Source: Batillaria attramentaria (Eukaryota; Mollusca; Gastropoda; Batillariidae). Taken from it: 64,000 bases of DNA. Shown here piece by piece: positions 14,401 through 24,000 of this stretch. The DNA lies in the NCBI GenBank assembly GCA_018292915.2, contig JACVVK020000034.1, positions 23,501 through 87,500 on the forward strand. The letters are read 5' to 3'. The position numbers and the translations under genes are program-made. Within the stretch, counting starts at the first letter, position 1, and each line of letters opens with the position of its first letter. The notes under the pieces are model-generated. The model had not been told where the DNA came from and searched no databases. It was given only the letters and a program-made list of their open reading frames with translations.

Positions 14401-15029
14401 ACAGACTGAGACAGCACTTAGCAGAGGCCATTGCACGCTGCTGCAACTGGGGCAATAATCGAACAGCGTTTGGCCGAGAGGGGGCAGTGGCTCCGCTAGT
14501 GAAGTACCTCAAGTCCAAAGATGAGAATGTTCACCGGTCTACAGCACGTGCCCTCTTCCAGCTGTCCAAAAATCCAGAGAACTGTATCACCATGCACGAG
14601 GCAGGAGTAGTACAGGTGTGTATTGGCGTGTGTGTGTGTGTGTGTGTGCACGCGCCGCGCGCACACAGTTTGGTTGTGCATAGGTTTTTTTTTTTTCTCC
14701 CGTTTATGTACGGCAGCTTTAGATTATCTCCCCTGGCATGTACAAGTTTTCTCCACAACTTCCACATAAGAGTGAAATTTCTTTTTTCCCCCAGTGCTGT
14801 TGAAAACAAAATGATTTTACCAGAAGGCACGATGTCATCATAGAATGAAATCTTACCTTAATCATTATTATATTCTCTGCTGTACCACATACTAGAATTT
14901 TTTTTTTTTTCACAGCCACTGTTGAAGATGGTCGGTTCCAAAGACGAGGACCTTCAGGAGTCATCCGCCGGCTGTATTGGAAATATCCGTCGCCTTGCCT
15001 TGGCTAATGAGCGTGCAAAGTATGCTTAA
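938..15029 (+). CDS. ODAD2: outer dynein arm-docking complex subunit 2 (ARMC4), 16 exons, 5'-partial
   Basis: Armadillo-repeat protein that helps anchor outer dynein arms to ciliary doublet microtubules. Exons: 938-1184, 1458-1564, 1862-2007, 3202-3324, 8007-8293, 8603-8759, 9188-9334, 10075-10284, 10833-11069, 11486-11596, 11779-11994, 12693-12874, 13310-13424, 13959-14147, 14394-14615, 14916-15029. All have GT/AG borders and join in phase without a stop, giving about 935 residues. Residues 1-205 are a conserved N-terminal region. About 207-340 is a charged Lys/Glu linker. From about 343 the sequence [16 protein letters not shown] leads into tandem ARM repeats to the C-terminus (for example [52 protein letters not shown]). 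The end, [15 protein letters not shown], matches the family C-terminus as I recall it. Vertebrate ODAD2 is about 1,040 aa, so roughly 100 residues lie upstream. No frameshift or missing exon is seen. Identification is by recalled family sequence, not by search. Confidence 0.95.
2697..2787. repeat. (CT)n-(CA)n microsatellite
   Basis: A short CT run (2697-2715) is followed by about 34 CA units, inside ODAD2 intron 3. Confidence 0.97.
3770..4016. mobile_element. MITE, 247 bp, TIR GTGACC..., flanked by ATATAT
   Basis: The two ends are inverted copies: the left end reads GTGACCTTCCACGACAAAAC and the right end, in reverse, GTGACCGTCCACGAGAAAAC. The match continues about 10 bases further, for a TIR of about 30 bp with a few mismatches. 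ATATAT directly abuts both ends (3764-3769 and 4017-4022), giving a 6-bp duplication or a shorter one inside a self-similar target. There is no coding capacity. It lies in ODAD2 intron 4, about 200 bp from a larger element with the same target. Confidence 0.75.
4228..7934. mobile_element. 3.7-kb TIR DNA transposon with decayed gene and subterminal motif arrays
   Basis: ATATAT lies outside both ends (4222-4227, 7935-7940). The left end reads GGGTGTTTTTCAA and then GGAGA; the right end, inverted, reads GCGTATTTTTCAA and then GGAGA, an imperfect TIR of about 30 bp. Between them the 14-base motif GGTAACACGACTGA or its complement recurs near both ends: about 4418, 4748, 4771, 4792, 4965 and 5161 on the left; 7121, 7141, 7162, 7177 and 7526 on the right. 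One decayed gene on the minus strand fills the centre. It sits in ODAD2 intron 4, probably without effect on the protein. The TIR is AT-rich, so the exact borders are less certain than the motif clustering. Confidence 0.6.
5179..6800 (-). pseudogene. decayed transposon-type gene (DGVGG family), broken by stops and frameshifts
   Basis: Minus-strand remnant starting with ATG at 6800 ([19 protein letters not shown]). Next come a basic coiled-coil-like stretch ([19 protein letters not shown]), a central part ([20 protein letters not shown], then [17 protein letters not shown], then [17 protein letters not shown]) and [20 protein letters not shown], with a Cys-rich patch near the end. The frame is broken at least four times: near 6690, by a TGA near 6620 where Trp is likely, at a six-T run near 6010, and by a TGA plus shift near 5790. 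From memory, the motif order resembles a multi-copy family of uncharacterised invertebrate proteins, some probably transposase-like. FSNG may stand where the family has FSDG. The lack of true introns and the surrounding TIRs make it a mobile-element gene, not a host gene. Confidence 0.6.
8323..8424. repeat. (GGTT)n-(GGT)n-(GT)n compound microsatellite
   Basis: Immediately downstream of the donor of the exon ending at 8293, in ODAD2 intron 5. Confidence 0.95.
9343..9490 (-). mobile_element. SINE family C fragment
   Basis: A poly-T run (minus-strand poly-A tail) is followed by about 90 bp closely matching 57962-58060: CTTTCGGGAAATTCGGG, then CTTCCCCCGGGGGAAG and a CCACCCARTACCTATC block. It lies in ODAD2 intron 7. 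No tRNA-like head is seen here, so this copy is probably truncated. Confidence 0.6.
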
Positions 15030-15545
15030 AAATCTTACTGTACAGACTTTAACTGCCTGCAAACTCCATTTGGACTACTGCCTTGTCCAAGACCTGCCCT
15101 GAACTGTTTCAACCATCAACTGAAATTGAAATCCAAGAAATATTCAGTGCAAGAGCATTGTCACAAAGGACAGCCAGTACCGGTTTTCATGGCCCACCGC
15201 ATGACGTATCTCAGACACTGACCGAGTTGCTACTGAAATTGTGAACATCTTTGTGGGGTGGTCCTATACATGTACAGCAGTAATCGCAACTGACTACCGA
15301 CCATCCAATCTGTTGGTTTTCGTTTCCTCTTTTTTTCCAGTGCATTCAGTATTGTTTTAGACACAATCACATTAATAGAAACTTTTAAGGACTATGAACT
15401 TTCCTTTACAGTTATCCGTCCAGTTGAGTTCCGTTTGATAATTTCTACCACATGTGGTTTTAATGTACGCTGTACCTGTAATGTGATAGATCTTGAGACA
15501 CTGTGATAAAATGCAGATGATGAAATAAAACATGATTTTAATTAT
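15030..15545 (+). other. ODAD2: ODAD2 3' UTR with AATAAA
   Basis: Follows the TAA at 15027-15029. A canonical AATAAA lies at 15524-15529 in an AT-rich context, so cleavage is expected near 15545. No other reading frame of note is present. Confidence 0.7.
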
Positions 15546-16388
15546 TTCTGGTTTTGCTTGTAAAGAAATGAAACACACACACAAACAGTGCGCATCATTT
15601 CCTCAAGCAGAAATACTGGTAAGGACACTTATTTTCATGGTACAGTAGTGATACCGTTCTGCCGGGGTTTCCCATCAACGCAAAGCAATTCAAGCTTACA
15701 GGAAATTGCAAAGCAGAACTGACTTTTATCATCATTATTATTTATTATTTGTATCATTTCAACAGCAGTCGCTGAACTCAGCATGCAGAAGTCTGAATGA
15801 CCGCATATGTGGGGTTTTCTTCATAATGAAAGGAATTCCTTTTGAAATATTTAACATTTGTCTCCTCTATTTTTCACGGTCAAACCGTATTTAACCAAGT
15901 TGTGTGGAAACTAATACAGGCAACGTGTCCTAGCTGGCAAATCTGGTGGCAGCAACATGCTCCGTGAACGATAGACAGGACCACTGAAATTTCCTGAATT
16001 TTTTTTTACCGCAGGGCAGACATGGGATGCTAATAAAGTGTAAATGGAGAAGAGCAAGGTGGCGGTCCAGGGTCTATGTCTGTGGTGGGGGGCAAAGTCA
16101 TTTGAAGCTGAGCAACTTTTAGTTTAGGTGTTAGAAACTGGCACTGGGATACGGTGGATTGGGAAAATTACTTGAAAAGCAAAGTCCCTCTCGTTTTCGC
16201 ACACACACACACACACAATTTTCCTCGCATTTACACCGATTTCAAGATTCACCCCTAGCTGCCTCTGAAGCCACGAAATTGCTGAAGAATCCCATGTCTG
16301 CCTCTGGGGTCAAACACACACATAAAAGGACAGCTTTATGTATCATACAGTATACTGATCAAAACTGAATCCAAACTGTTTTAATTTT

Positions 16389-18089
16389 TTTATTGACAGC
16401 AAAAACATGAAACTACAAAGTAAGAATGAAGATCAGATGTTTGATCCAAGGTCGAGCCTTGCACGTATCTTAAAGTTACTTTTAAGTAACGATCATTCCC
16501 CACAGTGAAATAGTATGAATTTGAGTTGAAGGTAAAGCACAAAGATGAGCTCAAAACGTTACATGTCTGACCAGTTATAGGAAAATATAGAATGCTTATC
16601 AGTTACAAAGAGCACTTTATGATCAATATCACCTCCATATAATAGTAACAAACACTTCCTTTTACCCCATAACACATCGTGAGACAAAAACTGGTGCTTA
16701 GTATCAGGGAACAAGTCTTTAGCCAAAACAGGATGAGGAAACACTCCAAACTGAAGACAAACCTACATGTACATAGCAGACGTTACCATTATGCAAACCA
16801 AAGAAGATTAGACCTTTTTTTTGTTGTTGTGGTTTTGTTTTGTTCTGCTTTTTTTCCTGTACATTTCTCAAAAGGGAAACAAAGGTTTGAAGCTACTTTT
16901 CTAATGTTGCATCACCGAAGAGATGTTAAAATGAAAGGGAGTGTAAATCAAATTTATACGTACGGAAAAAAAAGTGCAACCATGAGCGTAGCAAGTTTAC
17001 CAGTTATTTACAAGTTCTAACATTACAATAATGAACTGTGGTTTTAAAACGCCTTTCATATATATTGTGTACACATCAAGGAAAAAGTAGGGGCTCCCAG
17101 TTAAACTCTATGTGCTAGACAGCAATGAGAAACTGAAAACAAACAAAACAAAACAAAAAAACCCAAAAAAATAAAAAGATAACAAGAACATATATATATA
17201 ATAATATATCTGAATGATGTTGATGATGATGCTAATGCTATTCACAAAGGGGTAATGTACAAACGGCAACAACATGTACAATTGTAAGTCGACTAGTTGA
17301 TGCTGAAGTTAAGCCGACAGATAGTAAGACGAGCTGTCGATGCAAACAGCTGTGACACTGACAATCAGTATGGTAATGGGAAACAGGGATGACTTTCACA
17401 GAAGCAATGGAAATGGTCCAAAGGTGCACTGCTGTTTCCACCAAAGCAGAACAAAACAGGTGCACCAGAATGTGACGTTGGAGTAGCCTTTATGTTGGCA
17501 CACTTGCGATCACAAGTCAACAATGATGTTCTAACTTCGGACTGAGTAAGTGAAAAAGAATGTAGATCTGAAAGTATAAAATACAGACCAAGTTGGACTC
17601 AATACTCAAGGTCAAAACATACAAGATGGACCAGTCGATGGGCTGGCTGATTGAGAGCAGAAACTACACAACACCCCAAAAAGCTGTCCGTTCAACATCA
17701 TATAATTTTCCGCCCTTCTGCAAGTTTATGCACCACAAAAGCAGGCCTGCGTGTTTCTTCGCCTGTAACATTTTCTGTTTGTTACTGGGCATGACCTAAA
17801 CACAAATTCCAATAAATGATGCAGAAGTGTTCTAGTTGACTATGCAACAAAGCACAGCGTAGCTGAAGGTTGAGCCTTGGAAGTTTTACACCCTTTTATC
17901 ATTGACTACAGTCCCTTTTTTTTTCTTTTTTAAATTCCACACTAACAGGCATGATGTTGCTTATGCTAAATAACAGACACAGATGTTACTGATGTCTCTC
18001 TTGAATGTGGATGATGTCCTGTCACTGTAGCGTGATCTTCTGGCCCCCCACAGATCCCCCCACAGTGAAGCAGCCATTGGTCGACTGCT
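16389..18089 (-). other. probable tetraspanin 3' UTR with AATAAA
   Basis: Minus-strand AATAAA (TTTATT at 16389-16394) lies about 1.7 kb past the tetraspanin stop in AT-rich sequence with no competing gene. This would be a long 3' UTR facing the ODAD2 3' end across less than 1 kb. The 15.55-16.39 kb interval between the two genes shows no recognisable feature beyond short low-complexity runs. Confidence 0.4.
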
Positions 18090-21000
18090 TTACACGACTT
18101 CATACTCCTTGCGGATAGCCCGGGCCAGACAACAGGCGAACAGCACACCAACAACCTGTAAAATGATAAAACACACAAGGTACTACTATGGGTGGCACCT
18201 GGGCGGTCTCAGAAAAACCCTAAAAGTCTGATTTTTTTTTTTTCCAGAAAAATTATTTTCCCCCTGTGGAAACAGATCTGAGATGTCGCAACTGCAGAAA
18301 ACCACCCAACCATGCAGACTTTTTACCCCTGCTCTCTAAACTGATGATGCCATCATCTGGCACAAGCTGCCTGGATCTTGCGGTGACATTTCACCATGTG
18401 GGCCACATGATTTAAGACTTAGGGCAAGTGCTGTGTGGATGTTGTACAATTAACATATTTTACTTTGTCTCTAACATCACCTTCAGCAGTTTGCCAAGGA
18501 AACTTGATCGCACACGTGTTGGGAAGGGAGGTGAAATGTAAACAACCTGTTAAAACTATAGTCTTCGCTTGTGTAGAATAAGTTCACACTTACCATGATG
18601 AAGGCCAGTCCAATTCCCACTCCTCCGATGATGGCCACATTGTCCTCCATCCAGCTGACGAATGCTTGCTCACAGCCCTGTTGCATCAAATTTCAAAATA
18701 TCATGATATGTTATGATGATACTGCTTTTCTAAAGCCCGGTACATGCAGCCAAATTACAATGGGAATAGTGAGACTGAGGATATTTTTCTCAACTGGACT
18801 GGAATTGTAAGCAAACATACAGTATCTTCCAAAAGAAACATGAAAAAGTTGAACGCCAACTCTGAAATGGTGTTTGGACACATCGACTTGCTATCACATG
18901 CTAATGTCAGGTGTTTCATGATGCTTTTGCTAAAACTCCATCTTAACACACCCACTGTGCATTTCCGGGCCACACTATGAAACAGAGTAAATGCAGATGG
19001 GTCAGAAAATGGAGGCACACATCAGCAAAGCGGGTTACATACCAGGTTACTAGCACAGACAAAGAGTGAACTTACTAGCAGTTAAATTTATTGTTTGCTT
19101 TTCCCTGTCTCTGGCAGCCATGCCACATCTTTCCCACACGTTGCATGCCCATACAAAAGGGCAAATTCAGGCAGGAAGCAGATCTGCTGATGTTGCACAA
19201 CATTTTAATATTCATTCCTCGACCATTTATCGGTTTTGGAATCAATTCCAATTTAAGCGCGTGGGTCAGCCCAGGACAGACCCAGAAGTGGCCATCCAAG
19301 GGTAGTTACTCCGCGCCAAAACGCCTGATTCAGTGGAATTACTGGCTCCATGTGTGTGAACAGGTCGCCTCCACTGAAAGAGTGAACTTTGGAACTCACA
19401 AAAGACTGCTCAGCTCACAGACAGTGACGCATGTATTTGAATCTGCATACCGACCATACCCTGCTGCCATTCGGACCCAGCATCACCGCCAGGCAAGGCT
19501 GAACTGGGCCACTTGGCGTCAGAACTGGTAAAGGAGACAGTGGACACATATTGTGTTTGCCTATTCTGCGTTGACCCACATTCTGGACATGTTCGCATTT
19601 GATGTCTAAGGGGCACCAGGATGCAGGGGCCAGGTCTTAAAATAGTCCATGATCCAAAATACACCAGGACGGTACTTCCGCCAGGTGATATTAGTAAATG
19701 ATGTAGCATTTGCACATTTTACTAGATTTTGTGATGAAGTGATTTTTAACCAAAGGTGGAAATCCATCAAAAGGTGCAAGAGTTTAAGCCCGGAGGACAG
19801 CCACATCCAGCAGACACCATTCTGAGACGGCCTGTCAGCTGTTTTGGGGGACAGGAAGCGTGGTGGACAGCTCCTGGGACTCGTCTTCTTCAGCAACTTG
19901 TGACCCAGACCTGGAGGCCGAGTCAACGCACTGTGTTACATCAACAACAAGATCCAGCCCGTTGTGCTGCAATTGTGCTGATCTTTCAACAGGACAATGA
20001 ACCAGCGCACACTGCCCGTCTCACCTGACAGGCCCTTGCTCACGTCCTCCTCCTTGACCTTGGCCCACTATTGAGTTCCAACATTAACCCAACTGAGAAC
20101 TTGTGGCTGAAATCAAGCGCAAACTCAACCTGATTGTATTTAACCCACTGAACGCCATCCAGCTTCAGCAGGCCATCCGGAGGACCTGGACATGTCTTGC
20201 AAGGCATGCTGCCTCTACGACTTGTTCATTCCATGCCATGCTGGTGCCAGGCTGTTGATGCAGCAGGCGGAGGACACACTCGTTCCTGAACTGTCTTGAC
20301 ATTTCAAATTCCAAGGGACAGAACAGTGCAAACCCTAAGCGGTAACTCTTCATTTTCTCACGTAAGAACTGCCGTATCTTGGAATGTGTTTTTGTGTCCT
20401 TTTATATGGGCATGGCTCAGAAATGGCGTAGAACGCCCGATCGTTGCACTAGCAGACTTTGAGTGGAAATAAAAATACCTTAGAATGGTAATTTTTTTAA
20501 TGTAAGGGCACCAGTGTTTAGCAGATGTATGAAACTCTGGCTCCTAAACTTTTCTCGTCGGAATATTGTAAATAAATCGGTGCAATTGCACTTTTCCCGC
20601 ATTTTCGGCGTCGCCGCTGAGCGCGATTTTTGTGACACGGTTTTGGGTCCTTCACAGTGATCAAGAATAACTTCAAAAAGAAAGTGCCCACCGCTTGATA
20701 ATCCAGTAAAGTAAACTTGGAAGTGGTCCGTAGTCGGTTCCAAAACTTTCATTTTGAAATTTACCGCTTACTATGCGAGCCACGTTGGATTTTCGTGACC
20801 AGGAATGTACGTCAGCCATTGCAGTAAAAAAATAGCCGCGGCGGAATAATCGTTACCGGCCGGAAATAGTAAACACAACAACAACAAAAAGTTGTGTATT
20901 TTTTGTTAAATTCACGCCAGTTTTTAACCATAAAGCGATAGCATTCGTCAGATACTCATACCGTCGAAAATATGCGATATCGGTCGCGCTCCGAGTTTTG

Positions 21001-24000
21001 TTGTAAACGGCGTGTTACGTACTACTTTTTTACTTGCGCAGTGGCGCGAATCGGCTGACTTTCGTTTCGCTCGCAGCACCATGTGCGATTCATTCTGGCC
21101 AGATTTGTCTTTGTGTGGAATCGGGAAACAGAATGTCGAAGAACAACGAAGAAAATGAAGGTAAGTTTTTGTTGTCAGTCCTGATCTGCTTGTTACGTAC
21201 TTCGCAACAGCGTTTTTGACCTCATGTTTCTTCAATTATAGCTTCTGTGCAATGTAGTTCACTGATCAAGACGAAAGCAATCTTTGGAAAAATGTTTCGC
21301 CGAGACATCACTCCGTGTTTCCACAGTTTTCACAGTGCGTATCTACAAGAAAAAAACATTTTATTGGACTGTCTGAGATGTTTTTGTAGTCATGATAACG
21401 TACAAAGCGCATTAACAGTTCTGTGAAAAATTACAGAATCTAGGGCGGCGGGCTTGCGAAATAATTACGTTTGAAGTCAAATCGCTTGAATTTTATGGAA
21501 CTCCATTTAGGTGATTGCAAAATTTAGACTCCAATAATGGTGTCCGTTATCTCACAACAAAGAGTTGTACTCGTTTTCAGGCTTTCATGTTTACAGGTAG
21601 AGAAATAGCCCAGAATTGTGAAAGACACGAATTTGTTCACGTCTCACTCATTAATAGTTGCAAGGGATCCTGTCCGATTGTGTTCACTATTATTGTGCGT
21701 GGTCAAGAATATATCGACTGTAATGGTCAAAGTTTGTAACTTCACTACAAATCTGTGGCTAACGCCTCATCATCAGCGTTGTGATGTTATGAACGTCGCA
21801 TCAAACTATCAACGACGTTTCTACACGTGAAATGCCTTTATGTGAGAGCATGACTGCTGCAGTTTTGGACAGTTTTGAAGAGGAGAAACTGTTTAAAGAA
21901 TTAATTACTGTTTTTAACATCTCAGTCCTTAGCACGCAACATCACAACACAAACTTAAACAAAGTTGTGTTGTGATGTTATGAACAAAACACTTTTCATT
22001 GAAATGATTCTTTGCTGGTGAATTGGGTGTGCTTTTTTGAGTTTAGTGATACCCCGGTAAGCAGGGTTTTTTTTGAAGCAGTTGGGGTTCTCTACATCAA
22101 GTCTGTGGGTTATTTTTAGAGAAGTAAATGTTGATCACTTCACAACAAAGCTTTCGGAGTGAGGTTATGAACTGACAGCAAATGTTTTTACTCAGGGTCA
22201 TATTGTAGATTTAGGTTATGAGGATGATGCTTCAGTCATGATTCATACTTCCCCTCTTCTAATCATACATGCATTTTTGTGTGGTTTTGCACAAAGTAGG
22301 TCTTTGTTAGTTCATAACTTCACAACAATGTATGATCCATGGTCTGCCATTGTTTGTGTGAAGTTATGTACGTCTCTCACGAGTGTCCTGACCTGCAGTA
22401 AGATGACAATTTTGAAGAAACATAACTGGGTGCAGGTAACTTCAACTGTTGGAGTTCTGTGAGAGTAGATTAAAGAGGTTTATGCAGGTCTGTTGTTTAA
22501 ATTTGACAAAATGTGAAAAGATGCAAGTGCAGTGTGTTGTGATGTTATGAACAGTTCAGTTAGTTACATACAGTAAACGCTGCTGTTGTACGGCATTAGG
22601 TCAGCGGTTGCATAATTTCACATTCACATCCTGTGTGAAGCATTAGGTTCTTGTCCTAGTCATTTTAACACACTTTTGAAGTTTTCGGTGCCATTCTGCT
22701 GTTTGTAACTTCACAACAATCCTTTGGTGTGAGGTTATGGACTGATAGCAAATATTTTCCCCTGATGGTCATACTGAAGATTTAGGTTATGAGAATGATG
22801 GTTCAGTCATGATTCATACTTCCCCTCTTCTATTCATACATGCATTTCTGTGTGGTTTTGCACAAAATAGGTCTTTGTTAGTTCATAACTTCACAACAAT
22901 GTATGATCCATGGTCTGCCATTGTTTGTGTGAAGTTATGTACATCTCTCACGAGTGTGCTGACCTGCAGTAAGATGACAATTTTGAAGAAACATAACTGG
23001 GTGCAGGTAACTTCAACTGTTGGAGTTCTGTGAGAGTAGATTAAAGAGGTTTATGCAGGTCTATTCTTTAAAATTGACAAAATGTGAAAAGATGCAAGTG
23101 CAGTGTGTCGTGATGTTATGAACAGTTCAGTTACATACAATAAACAACAGCTGTTGTAAGGCATTAGGTCAGCGGTTGCATAACATGGGGTTCATTGAAC
23201 GAAGGTAACAGCTCTTTGCTTCTTAGAGGACCTATAGGACAGTCATTCTTTAAAATGTGCTACATGAAGTTGAACAAATAATAAAGGATGTTCATAACTG
23301 TTATTGGAAAAATGTCTCTTTCAAACAGATGAAGGATGGTGTTTCATGTCTGATTTATCATAACATGAATTTATCTGCAATGTAGAAATAATGTCATTAA
23401 CTTTATGACTGTCAATGTGCAGAGTGCCAGAAGTCGACGACTTTGTGGAAGCTGTTTTTTCAAGCAACCGAAAGAAGGGAGAAGCCGTCTACTACGCAAA
23501 GGTTTGTGTCTCCAATGCACGGCATACAAAGCTATATATCTTTAACCATTGTTGCAAAAGTCATGAGATGTCAAGACAAGTTTTTACATGATCCTGTTTA
23601 TTTTAGTTTTTCTTGGCTTTAGGCTGACGCTGGTCTCCCTGTCAGAAATCTTATAAGGTGATGTCTCCTGTGTCCAGGTGCTGGAAGTGTTGCATGATGG
23701 TTCTGAGGTGAAGCTTCACAACATGCAAAGAAAGGGGGATGTATACACATGGGCGGATGTGGCCTGGCATCCCACCGAGCAGATACAAGGAACTGTTGCT
23801 GCCCCTAAACTCATGCCAGGGCGCAAACTTGCATTTACTTTTAGTTAGGTCTGAAGACGTTTTCCGCTGAGCCATTAACAGCCCCATTGACCTCTGTGGT
23901 AGCCAGGCAGGTTTAGACTAGTTACCTGAAAACTACATGCAGTTTTTCATCTATGTGTCTGTGTTTGAATATCTTCTTGAATGTTGTGGCATTTGGAACA

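Noticed and set aside
22238..23033. Two nearly identical 74-codon frames 571 bp apart
   Set aside because: They lie in the duplicated segment inside an intron of the nested gene. The identity reflects recent DNA duplication, and no splice or start context supports coding.
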